A DNA stretch of 64,000 bases from Hydractinia symbiolongicarpus (GCF_029227915.1 NC_079875.1:24049001-24113000), one strand, 5' to 3'. Counted from the stretch's first letter, positions 42,568 through 55,898 are shown. Program-made: numbers and translations. The notes: generated from the sequence alone by a model not told the origin.

Positions 42568-45500
42568 ATGGCAGACGAGGTGGAACAAGAAAATTTTCAA
42601 GGCGAACACTTAGATCCATTAACAATAGACATTTTAAATAATATTCGAAGTAGAAAGGTTGATTTAAGTAACAAATGTATAATTGTTATTCCAAGTGCGT
42701 TATATCACCTAAAACATCTTCAGGTATATCATTGTGTTTGTGTGTTTGTGAGGAAATTTTTTCTTTTTTCCTAAATTCATTTGCTGATTTTAATTTATTG
42801 TTAAAAGATTTACTTCAGGTATGAGACAGACTTTAGGTATAAGATTTTTATTTCAGGAAAATAAAGGAAAACAATAATGGTGTGAAATAACAGAAGTTCA
42901 CAGTTTCAGTTAGCTTATCCTTTAGCGGATGTGTTCATATATTAAATACACTGGTTCAACCAATCATGTGTCAGTATTGAGATTAAGCAGCCATTATAAA
43001 ATGGTATATACATGCCGTAATCATAATGTTTTTGTGGTCAAACCTTCATAATACAAGACTGGATTTTTCAAGGAATTCTTTTTTTTTATATGTTTTAGAG
43101 ATTCATATTGAAGAAGAACTACTTTGTTCTTCAATATGACTTACACGCATTATACTCGCCCGTCATGATCAGAGGTCTGATCGGGGTGAAGCATTCTCTG
43201 TTGAGAATGAAATACGGATGTGCTATGATAAATATTCACCTATATGTATACACACCATCCGGATAAACTATCTGAGTTCATCGCTAACATATTGCCGCAC
43301 GTAGTGTAGTGGGTTCGTCTGCGGCTCCCAGTTCTGGGGAACGCGGATCGAATCCAGATCGAATCCCGCTCGCTGCTTGGCAGTATGTTAGTGATGAACA
43401 AAGTAGTTCTTCTTCAATATGCTAGTTTTAAGGGTTGATTATTTAATATTTTCCACTTGGCTTGCTATATTTTAAGTCTTTTATGATTTTAAGTTCTGCT
43501 AAATTAAGATTTTTTACTGTAAAAATAGATGTGCTCTTTTTTGGTGTACTGTACGTACACCAAAAAAGAGCACAAAATAGCACATTTCGACTGCCATAAT
43601 ACCATCCATATGAATTGCCAATGTTTACAAAAAGTTAAAAATTTGGGGTTTTTTGTGCATGTGCAAGCATTTTTGTAGGTGGAAAATATAAAAAAAGACC
43701 ACAGTGATCAAAGAAATTTATCTAAAAAAAGAAATATTCGCTTGAAATTATTCTTTATGAAAACAACACTGAATAGCTATAACATGATATTCTGGGCCTT
43801 TAGGATGTTTGTGTACTTTACAAAACAGACAGCCTAAACTTACCATTTTTGCGCTGTATGAGTACAAATTTTCAATCTATTGTTTCTTTTAAATAATAAT
43901 TAAGTAGACAGACTGGAGAATATTTTTTATAAAAAAAATATTAACTACATGTGCTTCCTTTCACAGATCCTCTTTGTGAAATATTCGCCTAAGATTAGTG
44001 ATTTTTTAAAAGAAGAATTAGAAGAAAATAGATTATAATCTTTAGTCTTCATTAATAGCTATTTTACCCTGTGTGAGTTTTTACCTATACAAAAGTGCGC
44101 ACATGCTCATTAAATTTTTATTTATTGTTATATTTTGGTTTAAAATTTCTTGTTTTTGCTTTGTCACTTCTGTTTTTTGCCCAATAGAAAAAGGCACATG
44201 GATTTTGCCATAACTACGATTGAGATATAAAATAGACATAATAAATGATTTCAATGGATCTCACATTGGAAAAACCATCACAGAGTTAGACGTAAATCAT
44301 GGAACTAGGCCAATTCAGCCAATACCTTTTTTGCTTGACCCTGCGCAAACACCCAGGTGGGTGTTCACTGGCATTTTTGCAAAGTTTTTTAAATGTTGCC
44401 TTATAGTTGATGCCATGAAGTTATGCTAAGCTTGACATGCGACACTTTGTAGCCCAAAATGAGTAGAGTCTTATGACAAGTATATTTTTCCCCGTATTTT
44501 CTAGTCCTTTGCAGCATTAAAATTATTTAAAATCCATAACGAAGAAGGGTATAACAACAAGCGTATTCTGCCTTCTTTTCTTTGTATTATTTTTCCTATA
44601 TATGTTCCACAATTTTGTAGTAGTAGTCTTGCAGTATTACATTTTATATTTTATATTTTCACCATTATATATAATAATCGTAAAATGAAGGGTGTTACCT
44701 TAAAAATAATTTATCTTGATTTCCACTTGTGTTATAACTATTTTATCGAAAGATATATAATCTTATTTTACACATGCAATCAAGTCCTGAACACCCAATT
44801 CAGTTTTACGCCTGTGTGAAAGCGTTAAAATGTGATCACACGCGCTAGAATAACAAGTCTGCAGACAGTACGCACTTACTTTTACTACAAGTGGGAACCA
44901 GCATTAATCGGCAGTATTGAAGTAAACACCTGGGAATCACCAATATTATAGAATGGCCAACAGAGAACCAGCAGTTTTTTTAAGTAACCACAAGAGAAGA
45001 TTCGTAACTTCACCAGATAAAAGTGAAGTATACACAACTATCAATTCAAATGTGTGACGTAATGTTTGCAACAGTTCATGAACCTCTAGCAGGTTTTTCA
45101 AAAAAAATGTGCATTGTGCCTTTTTATGCAATTGTTTTTTAAAAAAAACCTATACTGACTGTAGTAGTGTTCTAAAACCGCACACAAAGTTAACAAAAAA
45201 AAATTAAAAATTTTAAGTATTTAATGTAAGTATTGCGCTGAAATATTGTAAACTAAATAATAACCAAAATAGAAAAAATGAGACATTCTTTCTTCTGTTA
45301 TAAAAAGTAAAATTTGAATGAACTAAATGAGTTAATGAATGGTTGTGGGAAAACACAGACACAAATCATATGTTTGTTTTCTGCACATGTATAAAATAAA
45401 TTTCAGATTCTTTTCTTGCTTTCAATACTTTTGAAGTCAGTTTGTCTATTATTATGTTTGATAGAGATTCATTTTTTTCATTCGTTTTTTGCATGAAAGT

Positions 45501-48500
45501 AATGGATATAAGCAAGTTTAAGTAAAGACTACCTTATCTCATTAAAATTTCAACAATGCGAGTTTTGCTAAAAAAAAAAAAAAAAAATTAATCTTAACAA
45601 AATGCATTTTTTGACCTCACAAGAACAACTTAAGGGTAAGTTCAGTTTCTACTTTATTCAGTAATTGTCGTGCAACATCTCTTGCGTTGCTTGTTAGCAT
45701 AATATATCTTTCCATTAAAAGTGGTAACAACGACTGTTCTATAACTTGCAAAACTGTTGTTTAACATTTTTTATGTTAACCCTATTCGGTGCGGGGGGGG
45801 GGGGGGTTAATAACTCCTGATTGCTTTGTTATATGGCTATGATACTTACTGAGTTTCAACATTTATCTATTAGACACCTGCATGCTAATTTTTTAGGTCC
45901 CATACCTTTCAGAGGCTTTGATATTGGCCATTACTCGAAACTACCCCTAAAAATCTCTATGAAATCCTTATAATGGGGAAAATATAATAACTCCTGTTAG
46001 GATTATCCTTAGAACTTGAAACTGGCAACACAACTTTGTTTCATCAAGGAGAATCATTTGGAATAATTTGAACACGTGACTAACCCGATTTCCCGATTTT
46101 GTCGGATTTTACCTGAAAATCGGAAAAAAAAACGGATTTTCGGGCAATTTTTGGCAATTCTTTATCCGATCCATGTAAAAACCGGAAGATATGTTAAATA
46201 ACTTTTATTTAGCTTTCAGAAACTTCAAACAGAATGTAAAAATTCGCTCTAGAACAAAAGTAATTATATTTCAACCAGATAGTGGCATTTTTAACGATTT
46301 TCAAGCTTCTGATGACGTCACAGAAAATGTGCTGACGCAAGCAAAAGTTTATTGGCGCCATTTTGTTCCTTTTATGACGTAATATAAGTGTGCCAAGTTT
46401 GATTCAATTTGAACAACCCTATGAAAAGTTATTAAGGGGGGGCAGAATCCGCCCCCCCCCCCCCCCCCCCCCCCCCGGTCATAGTATGTTCGAAAAACCC
46501 GGGACCAAATGGGGTTAATGGAAGTGCACAAAGTATCTGAAAAGAGCCCAGGAAACTAGGTGCCATTTTATTTATCATATTTGGTGTTCTTAGGTCATGA
46601 AGTGTCATGCATGAAAATCTGAAGCAAAATAGATAATAAACTGCTGGTTCTCTGGTGGTTACTTCGAAATACTGGTAGCTACTGGTGGTTGCTGCTGGTT
46701 TTAGTATCTACTTCAGTTAACAATTGTTCAAATAATTTTTTTTTGTTAGAGAATTAGAAAGTAAATAAACTGTTATTAATTAAGAAGGCTCTGACCATGA
46801 AGAAAAATAATAAAAACTTGTTTGTTAAAAAACTTGAAATGAAAATTCTCTCACATATGTTTGGGTTACTGCCAATATACAACAATAATAACATTCTAAA
46901 TTTTTATGCTGATAACGAGTTTAGATTCCATCACAAGAATCGTCATCATTTACTGTGTAACACTCTTTGTCTATAGCATGAGTGGGATAGGTTTTCTCTA
47001 GTATTTTCTCCTATATTTACATTACAATATTGTGTAAGCGGAGTTCTCAACCTCAACTTATGTATACTGCTCTGGATAACTTGTCGTTTAAAGTCTTTTT
47101 CGATAAGTCACTGTTTAGTTTTAGACCCTCCTTGCACTGTCCATACTAACAGTTTGCATCTTGATACTCCAGTTTATAATTTAAAAACGCAACACAGACG
47201 AAACTTGAAGATTTTTGTCTAATTACCTTAAATATATTCTGTTATTCAGCCTGTGTATATCAGACTAATTAATGGAGTTATTTTGATAAAACAAAATCTA
47301 TTAGTTTTTTGTAGTCCTTTGTTGATTTTTTAGTACTTATATCTCGAAAGGAATTACCTAGAAGAATTGCCAAGCTGTTTTGCTGAAAATCTGTGCCAAC
47401 TGAGATGGTTGGATATTCGACACAACAAACTTAAACATCTACCAGATAATATATCTAATTTAACGTATGTATGGCCCAATTATATCGGGTTTTAAAAAGC
47501 TATATTGTCATTGATTTTTAGAAACTTTGTATGTGAGTGATAATATTAATTTTTTGTCTTAGGAATTTAAAAAATTTGCTGCTGGAAAACAATTGCATTG
47601 AGAGGCTTCCACTTCAACTAGGTATTTAATGATGATATTTGTTTTGTCCAATGTCTGGACTGGTTACAGAAGGGAAGAAAACATCTTGAATTAAATAAAG
47701 GGTGTTACTGCAAAAAACTGCACACGTTGGCATTATTTTAGCCTCCAACATTCATCTTTAACAACAATAAGAAGTACCTTGATATGAACACAAAGCTGAG
47801 ATCAACTGCTAAATCACTAATCACTTACTATGACATATTTTAAACGTACCAGCTTATATGGTGACACCCATTTTTAAGGTGTAAGTGTCTGGCTTTTAAA
47901 AAATTAGAAAAAAGTCTAAGAAACACTCACGCTGAACCGAGAAAGTATTTTCCATGTAAAAATGTGTAGTCTGCAACAATGTATTAATTTTAAAACAAGC
48001 TAGTCATCAATTAAAAAATCCAAAATGCCTAAATCATCTGTATTTTGGGTGAAAAAGTTTTACATGCCCTTAAATGTGCGGTATATACTGCCTCACAGCT
48101 ATGCTAATATTATGATTCATGTCTTGTTATTTAAACTATCGTTTAAATAACAAACCAAAGGATATATCCTGAAAAGAAAGTTTCGGAAACGAACTTAAAA
48201 AGTGACATTGGTACAATATGAAAAATATCAATTATCAAGGCAACTTTCAAAAAAAGACAATATTCCTTCATCCATGGTTGTATCTTCTGAATAGTTGTAG
48301 ATTGAAGTAAAAGAGAGAGAGAGAAAATCGTTACAATTTCATTTGCAACAAGTTACTAATAACATTAAATTCAAATAACCACCCCACCCATTTTGTGTCT
48401 AAATGTATACTTGGTGGAGTAGACAGCTTTGCCAGAGAATATGGTCAAAAAGGATCTTTTAAAATTTTTTTGGAGAGAATGCTATATTAGGAAAGGCATT

Positions 48501-51500
48501 TATTCAAGAGGGTCCTTACTGCTGATTTGTAGTAATGCCTGGCTAGTCTGGTTAATACCTTCTTTAGGAAATAATTACCCACAATACATTTTGTGTTTTT
48601 CGTTATTTTTTTAGGAAATTTGAAAAATTTGTCAGGGTTAAATTTAGCTAAAAACCCGTTAGAATTCCCTCCAAAAGATGTCATTGAATCTGGTACAAAG
48701 GTAAGGTTTTTATATCGAAAAGGAAGATAGAGATGGAGTTGAAATGAATTAAATAATATTTGACAAGGAAGGCAATTTGTTTGTTGTGTTTGAAAGTTCC
48801 GATACCTCATGTTTTAGGTCATTTTTATGTGCATGAAATAGGCTTCTGGATATTTTTATGTGTATGAAATAGGCTTCTGGATATTTTTTTGTGCATGAAA
48901 TTGGCTTCTGGTCTAAATAAAAGAATATCATTTGCATCTTTTTAGATGTTTCAAATATTTGGTATACACTTATGTATAAACAAAAAGAATGACAAATACA
49001 CCTCTACCGAATTTGATAAATTATAATAATTTATTAAAATCGGTAGAGATAAATGACGGTAAATCCGTCGGTAAATGACGTCATCCAAATTATATAATGG
49101 TTCTATGCTCTTTAGATAAGGATATTTAGATAGAATATCAAAATTATCATGACAAAACTGAATTTTTTAAAGCAATATAATATTCTGGTTGGATTTTATT
49201 TTGATTTGAAGAAAATAATTATTTTGAAAACAAGGCTATTCTTAGAAAGCTCGGTTATATGAAAGGTTTGACGGTAACTTTCGGTTCGCATTTGACACAC
49301 TTAACGAACAAAGGTATTTACGAAATTAAGTATTGGTTCCATAAGGAGCTTAGGAACAAGAATCATTTTTAGTATCGACCTCTTTAATTGAGCTCGGCAT
49401 GATTAGGAAATTTGCAAAGGGTCTATTAGTTTAAAAAAAAGTTGATGTTATATGCACAAAGAACTGACTTTTTATAGTGTAAGCTTGTGGAACAAAATAT
49501 TTTTCACACCTTCCTAACAATAAATTAGAACAAAAAACAACAACAGTATCGGTTGCATTGTAGTGTAGAATCCTAAAAGAAACTTCGTTCCCGACTTATC
49601 GCAGAGCGTCGGAAACAGCATTGCTTTGTTGCCTGATAAAAGAAAAATATTGTAAAGTACACATGTGCTATTTCGGATGCCGTTAATTCGAACGCCTATT
49701 ATAACGAACAAATTTTCTCCTCCTGTACTTTATAAAACTATTTTACAATCCCTTTTGTGTTCAACTTATTCGGGTGTGTACTTGTGAAAATTTGCTTCCG
49801 TTTTAGGCTGTGTTGTCATATTTACGCGACTTCACTGCTTTGGAGGAAAGGTTTAAAAACTTGGATGTTCAAGGTACGTGTAAAGCATCATTTTGTTCAT
49901 TCCTGACAATTCTTTTATTACCTAGCTATCAAGTTATGTCAATATTTGAGCCTCGCAATTCTCCCTTTTATCATTTTTTGCATTTTATTTTGCTGAAAAA
50001 TTTCAGATGGTTTAGTTGGGAAAGGTTACCATATTCTTTGTAGCTAATTCACCGGAGCTTAACAATAATCTTTCTTCTGAAAAATACGCTGAAGCAGAAG
50101 ATCTTGAAGAATCTGGTAGGTAGCTAATCTTGCTTTTCATGTTTAATAAATTCGATGAATTTTGTCAAATCTGTTTAAATCAGAGTTGTTTCCATATTTT
50201 TGATTTATTATTTACGATTTCTTGTTTTGTTTTGTTTTATGTATGATTTGAATATTAAGATTCAAATAAGTCCCTCTTTTCAACCACTGCTTCTTTCGAT
50301 GAGTCTCCACCCTAAAAAGAATGTTTTGCCAAAAAAGTCTCTACCTTTAAAACAGCCCCATGGAGGTTTGCATGAGTTACGATGCGTTACGACATACTGT
50401 GGAGACACTTACATGTTTCTTGTGACAGTAACAATGTACTATGTACTGACCGACAACCATTTGAAGGTAATTCGTTCAGTTAAATTATTAAAAAAAAGCG
50501 TTTACAAGTTAATAGATTTTTTCAATTTTGATCTCTGATATATATTATTTTTTGTATTGACAATATCTTTTAATGATGGGTCTACAAGTTTATCCGTACC
50601 TTAAAAAAGCAATGAAAAATAAATAAACTAATTAATAAATATTTGTTCAGAATAACAACATAATTGGTTGAAATATTTTAATATCCGTGAAATTTTTCCA
50701 TCAAACACTGTTTTTTTCCCGCTGTTTTTTTTGAACAGTCCTTTCGAACTTACCACTTTCTGAGAATAAGTCTTTATTGTCACTAACTTGTTCTACGCCG
50801 ATTCACATTGGCTTGATTTGTGTCCGAAATATTTTTGGTACAATTTACTAATTTGCTGTTAACGTAAATATAAATTACAGTTTTGATTCAGAAACTTTAA
50901 AATACAGACTCTGAACCCTGGGGTTGGTGCGGGACTCAATACTGTTGGAGCCATAATGGTAGCCATCGTTCGTGTTTGTAGGAGAAGAGCGAGAAATGGA
51001 TTGTGGTGATAACTCAGAGAAAAACGAAACAATTCTGGAGAATAAAACGCTTGCAGAAGACACAGAAAATAAACCGCTAGAAAAAGGGATATCAAAAAGC
51101 GAAATAAAATATAAGCCTTGTACAGCTTTTAGAAGCAAAAGGTTATTAGAGAAGTCAGACTCTTTTTTAAGTGACAAAACGCTTTTAACACAGAAGACAG
51201 TAACAAAAAACCCTGTTTTGAAGAAAAGTTTAAGCGAAGCAAGTGTGCCACTTAGAAAAGAAATGCTTAACAAAACAAAAAAGAAAACGAGAAAGCAAAA
51301 ACACGCCGCGACGAGTAAGCAAGGTGTTACTAAGCAACAATGTGTGTTAGATATATTTCGTAGCACAGGTAGACAAATCAGAAAATTGAATCAAAATAAT
51401 GCCATCGAAAGTCAAACTTCAGATCAACGCCCAGTAAACTCAGAAGAAAAATCACCCCAACCGCCGGTAAGTATAAAAACTTACAATGAAAAACTTCGAG

Positions 51501-54500
51501 AGGACAAAGACTTGGATGGGCTTTCTGTACAACCAATAAAACTTGGAGATATGGTTGTAGTGAGAATTAAAAAAGAACACTACGTTCCTGGTCAGCCTTG
51601 CATTGGTAAGATTGTAGATATAGCCAAGAACGAAAAAGAATTGCTGATCCATTACTATACTGGTTCTTACGATAGTGCATGGTGGCCCATGATGGTGCGA
51701 TCCAGTCCGTACGTGCGATATGTTGCCAAGCAGGATATACTGTATACTTTCTTACTGAATGAGGATAATTGTATGAATACTGAAGTTGTTCGGATTGTTA
51801 AAGAGAGATGCAATGTCACTTTGAAAATGGCTGATTTAGAAAGGGCGTAAGCACCTTATGAAATTGCAGATCTCTCTGCCTCTCTATCTTCTCTCTAGAT
51901 ATAACCTGTTTTTTTTTTTAAGGAAAAGTTACATTCGTCATTTGACATATATTTATAATAACGTTGTAATGTTTATTTATTTATTTATTTTATTATTTAT
52001 TTATAATTTTTTGTTTTATGCTTTATTGAACAAATTTATTTTGTATCAACGTTTGCCTTTATTTTGTCACCCTTTCCCGAGACCATGAGTCATACTTTTT
52101 TTAAACTCGTAAAATATGAATACCATATTTGAATTCAGCATAGTTTGTTTAATTTATGTGTAAAAGTTTAACTTGATACGCCAACAGAAAGTGCTAGATA
52201 TATATCACAGTTAAAGTCTTCTTAATGCTCAAGTTACCATGTCCTGCCTCGTTTTTAAAAAGAGGTTGGACATGCCACAAATCTTTAAATTAGAATAGCA
52301 GGTTGTTTACTTGCTGCATTGTTTCGAAATGTTCTTTGTTTATGTCATTTTTGATAAGGAATTCAAATCTGTTGTCCGTTTTTCATAAAACTCAACAGAA
52401 AAAGTTGCGGCACATCAAAAGAATAAGTCTCGGGAAAGGTGTATTTATTTTTGATTTCCATATTTAATAATATCTTCACTTTTAGTTCTTTTGAAAGTTG
52501 CTCCGAAATGGTTTCGTTTGTCACTGTTACACCACACTTTGCTCTGACTTTCAATTTGGTATAGAGAAAACCAGTAAACATGTTTTAGTAAGCAAGTTTA
52601 AAATAAAAAATTAGTAAGGCTAACCATGTGAAAAGAAAATGCCTTGGTGACTCGCGCCTGGAAAATCCTGCAGAATTTGAAAAATTGCGTTTCGGAAAAT
52701 TTTGAAAAATAGTCATTTTAGAAAAAAATCTTGAAAAAACAAACCCTATGTCAAAATTTTGTTCTTCCTCCTACTTAATGCCGACTCTAATGATTTAAGT
52801 GGAAGTCTTGTAACTACTGGCTTTTGAACGATTATATTTACCCCTTTATTTTTGAACCACCAAGCCCGAATCGGCTGTTAATTCAACTAGTTAGTAACAT
52901 TTTTTCAGAACCTTGAAAATTGCAAAATTCATCTCAAATTTTCATTACAATTCACCACGCAAGCTTAGTTACAGTTTTCTATCGATATTTATAAAATATC
53001 TTCGTTTAGATTATAACACCATATCTGAAACTTATCATGACAGTCGCAACGTTCGACGACACTCCTTCGAGGAAGATATCTTACACTCTCCACCCTATCA
53101 AATCAATCCCTTACACATAAAGGCAAGGGTAACATTACCGAAAGCATACGTGCCACCTCTCAGGAAGAGAGAGCTGTCTAGCGCACCAATTCGAAAACAA
53201 CGAAAACAAGTTTTGGTTAATCAAGGTGTGTTTTGAGACCTTATAGATGGGCGAGACAAATGTAAACAAAGTATATATTTAACGAGATTAGCTGTATGAA
53301 GTCATTTCTCTCTTTTTATTAGTTGCAAAACCAGCCCGAAGGAGTAGCGGTTATTTAAGACAAGAATCCTTCGAAGCAAGATATCACCGAGAGGTTGAAA
53401 AAAGCGAAAGACGAAAATTTAATGAAAAAGCTGACATCATCATACAAAAACAAAAGTAGGCGATGTTTTTATAATAAGCGTTCGAAATTCTCGGTAGCCG
53501 ATTGTTCAATTTTGTGTGATTTGTGAGCAGAGTAAAAATTGAAAAAATGGTCTGGGAAGTATGGAAAAATAATGTGCCTTAGTTAAGACAAATTTCTTAG
53601 TGTGTGCGAGTTTTTGTCATTTTTGGTGCTCTTCAACGTTTTTGCGGTTAAAAAGATTTTCTTACGGTTGTTTTTTTTAATATTTTTAAGAAAATATAAT
53701 ATTTGCGGAGATTTTTTTTCGCGGCGAGAAAGAATTCGCGAAATTTTTGCGAAGAATTTAACTAAGAATAAAATTACTCGAATTTGTTTCAGAAATAAGC
53801 AAATGTTGGACGAGTGGAGAAGAAAGAACCGACAACTGCAACGGACAACGAAGCACTCAAAGCATGGTGCGTTTATTTAACATTTAGACAACTGTGAGAA
53901 TTAGTGATTTTATAGCTTGTTTACGCGGCAATGGTAGAAGTGAATTAGTTATGGGTGCTTAATGCGATGAGGGCATCAGGTGTAACATATATACATAGTA
54001 TGCCGAGAGGTCTTAGATCCCCCCCCCTTCCTTAGTAAAAATAAAGGAGGTCCCCCAACAGGTCTCGAGTTAGCTTATTACTTCTTGTGTCGATGGCGCT
54101 TTCATCGTGTTCCTGTTTAGTCAATCGTGGTCTTCTTGATGGTTTTATTAATAGTGCAGTGTCTGTGGTCGTGTGTCAGTAGGAGATAGTGTCAAGTGTG
54201 GTAAGGTGGAATTACGTGTAGTGGTCCTGTGTAAGCAGTGATGATGTGACAGTAGGAGTAGTGTCAGTACTGGAGTTTTTTGATATCTTATCCTGTGTAC
54301 CCAACATTTTGTCAATATTCTGCTTTTTTTAGAGGTGATCATACCTTATGGCAACGATCTGCAAAAAGCTGCTCCAATAAGAAACACGGTCAGTTGATTA
54401 TGTTCTAAACTGACGGCTACCGAAATAAAATGTTGTGGCAAAGAAAAGAAATTAATTTGTATCCACATTTTTAAATTTGATGTGTTATTTACTTCAACCC

Positions 54501-55898
54501 ATATAAAGGGAAGCTTTGCTTTTTCCGCCAAATCATTTCCTTTTTTCCCTTTTAGCATGCGCAGGATGTTAGTATAAATTTAGAAGGTGACGATAAATCT
54601 AACCTTTTGCGTCGACTACGAGATCAGCAGGTTGAAGAACGAATTCAAGAACACGTGCGCAATATTAAGGAGTACAGACGAAGTACAGGAGGGTTGACTG
54701 TTGAAGAGGAGTTGAAGATGACGAAAACAAACTTACAGAAGGTAATATTACGCTGTAAAGAGTTACCTCTGTGGAAGCTTATAATGCGTATAATATCGCT
54801 ATATGTGCTACTTTTATTAGCATCCATAAAATTTTGGCTGAGGCTCCATGTTCCTTTATATTCTCTACTTTACTAGTTCAACTTTTGTTTACTTGTTGGT
54901 TAGTGACACTTAAGAAGACCAAATCACGTTTTTCCTTACTCGGTTAGATCGGTTGAATGCAAACTTTCAGGACAAGATATTTCTCGAGAAATATTTTGTT
55001 TTTGTAATCTTTGTTCTTGTCTTACTTTAACTTTCTTGTTGTTTCGTCATTTGAGACTTTAAGCCTCATGGTGGTATGAAAAATTTGGCAAACACACTCA
55101 CATTAAGTATGGGAATGTGCCTTTGAACAAAACTCCCAATTGTAGCATTTTCTAAATGAGTGAAGCAGATCTAAACGATTCCTTGGTAGTAACTGCCTCA
55201 GAAAGACTCAGATAAATGAGAGAAATGTATTTTTTGTTAAAATTGACTATTTATTTCAGCGTTTGTGTGACAAGTCGCGAAATTAAATTTCGCCAATATT
55301 CTGAAGTTTTTTAAAGGCGAACCTTAAAAATGGAAAACATAAAACTTGCAATTTTCACATATTCTCCTATACTTTCTCGGGTTTGTTTTATACCTATTTT
55401 CTGACAAATCACGCTTTTTTATAAGCACTATGAGGCTCTAATCCTTTAAAAAACGAACAATTGCTAAACCACGGCTCATCTTTATGAAAGCAAATAAAAA
55501 AGGAGAAAAGAACAGAAATGGTACTCTCTCTCATTTTAAAAGTTATCCCATAAAAAAACGTGAACAAAACTTAAAGTTTGACTTGGGATAGCACGTTTAA
55601 AGTAAGCAAGCAAACACGTGACTATGATTTTCCGAGGTAGTCAATAAAGAACAAGTAGGGAACAGTCGAGTCGTCAAAAGAGACAACCGTACCAACATCG
55701 AGCCCTAGCCAAATAGTTTTGTCCTGTTCATTGGTAAGTTGGTAATAAGGTATGGTAAAATTCTGTTTTGATTGTCACTGGTAGGCTATACAACTACAAA
55801 AAGATTTGGAAGAAAAACGCGCTTTGGAGTATCGGCTGCGCGCGTTCACTGCTGAGGAATACGCTCCACTGGCTCGTACCAAAGCTGCTCAGAAGTAG
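42568..55898 (+). CDS. LRRC27: Leucine-rich repeat-containing protein 27, with extra central module
   Basis: Exons are 42568-42723, 47334-47464, 47563-47621, 48615-48700, 49807-49873, 50044-50115, 50982-51846, 52909-53225, 53323-53455, 53793-53866, 54333-54388, 54556-54741 and 55785-55898. They total 2316 nt in frame, giving 771 residues. The N-terminal LRRs include KVDLSNKCIIVIPSALYHLK, YLYLERNYLEELPSCF, LRWLDIRHNKLKHLP, LLLENNCIERLPLQLG and LNLAKNPLEFPPKDVIESGT. The C-terminal coiled coil includes KNKQMLDEWRRKNRQLQR, RRLRDQQVEERIQEHVRNI and a closing EYRLRAFTAEEYAP. Order and spacing match vertebrate LRRC27 (about 530 residues). The extra length is mostly exon 7, which ends in a Tudor-like module. 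The first intron, 4.6 kb, holds several MITEs. LRRC27 function is poorly defined. Confidence 0.88.
43104..43421. mobile_element. Fold-back element with perfect 26-bp TIRs and internal tRNA-like segment
   Basis: Arms at 43104-43129 (CATATTGAAGAAGAACTAC...) and 43396-43421 are exact reverse complements. A second, inner inverted repeat pairs 43276-43296 with 43379-43399 (19 of 21 bases) and brackets a tRNA-like segment. If the flanking TA is the target duplication, the ends would start TTGAAGAAG, mariner-like. It lies in LRRC27 intron 1. Confidence 0.7.
43293..43378 (+). repeat. tRNA-like (SINE-head-like) sequence inside fold-back element
   Basis: TAGTGTAGTGGG at 43302-43313 fits a pol III A box. 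GGATCGAATCC at 43345-43355 fits a B box, with a near duplicate AGATCGAATCC immediately after. Spacing is tRNA-like, but no clean acceptor stem or cloverleaf forms, so it is not called as a functional tRNA. Confidence 0.45.
43530..43572. repeat. Perfect 19-bp palindrome with 5-base loop
   Basis: The arm GTGCTCTTTTTTGGTGTAC (43530-43548) and its exact complement (43554-43572) flank a TGTAC loop. The hairpin is in LRRC27 intron 1. It has no terminator role in a eukaryotic pol II gene. Confidence 0.9.
45780..46514. mobile_element. piggyBac-like MITE (copy 2, inverted relative to copy 1)
   Basis: This 735-bp element is flanked by TTAA at 45776-45779 and 46515-46518. Ends are CCCTATTCGGTGCGGGG and a decayed right end GGGACCAAATGGGG. 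The body is the reverse complement of 24365-25115, about 97% identical over a compared internal 190 bp, so both insertions are fairly recent. It lies in LRRC27 intron 1. Confidence 0.85.
48821..48911. repeat. Three-copy 30/31-bp tandem repeat
   Basis: The unit ATTTTTATGTGCATGAAATA plus GGCTTCTGGAT repeats three times with one to three substitutions, in the intron after LRRC27 exon 4. Confidence 0.9.
49002..49048. repeat. Imperfect hairpin (CTCTACCGA...CGGTAGAG)
   Basis: AT-rich arms of about 21 bases end in CTCTACCGA and CGGTAGAG and pair with one mismatch around a short centre. Related CGGTAAA fragments follow to 49080. It may be a small palindromic MITE in an LRRC27 intron. Confidence 0.6.
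50982..51846 (+). other. LRRC27: LRRC27 exon 7: Lys/Ser-rich linker plus Tudor/agenet-like module
   Basis: This 865-nt exon enters in phase 1 from exon 6 (GEEREMDCG) and leaves in phase 2. Its second half reads LGDMVVVRIKKEHY, CIGKIVDI, ELLIHYYTGSYDSAWWPMMV and VAKQDILYTFLLNED. That is a small beta-barrel pattern (GD-x-V, G-K-I/V, Y-x-G, W-W-P) like Tudor, agenet or chromo-barrel domains. Without splicing at GGGC|GTAAGC the frame stops two codons later. A second, stronger donor, CCG|GTAAGT at 51467, would remove the module; I found no phase-0 acceptor with good context to pair with it. Confidence 0.6.

Noticed and set aside
43293-43378. A functional tRNA gene.
   Set aside because: A and B boxes are present, but there is no paired acceptor stem or complete cloverleaf, and it lies inside a fold-back repeat.
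48821-48911. A CRISPR-like array.
   Set aside because: The repeats are directly tandem without spacers, in a eukaryotic intron.
50200-50538. A 112-residue frame with an acceptor-like AG before ATTCAAATAAG.
   Set aside because: In the LRRC27 frame it meets a stop soon after. Joining 50115 directly to 50982 preserves frame and sense.
54148-54342. A minus-strand frame rich in Thr/Ser/His opposite an LRRC27 intron.
   Set aside because: Composition reflects GTGT/GTAGT-rich simple sequence; no start context or splice support.
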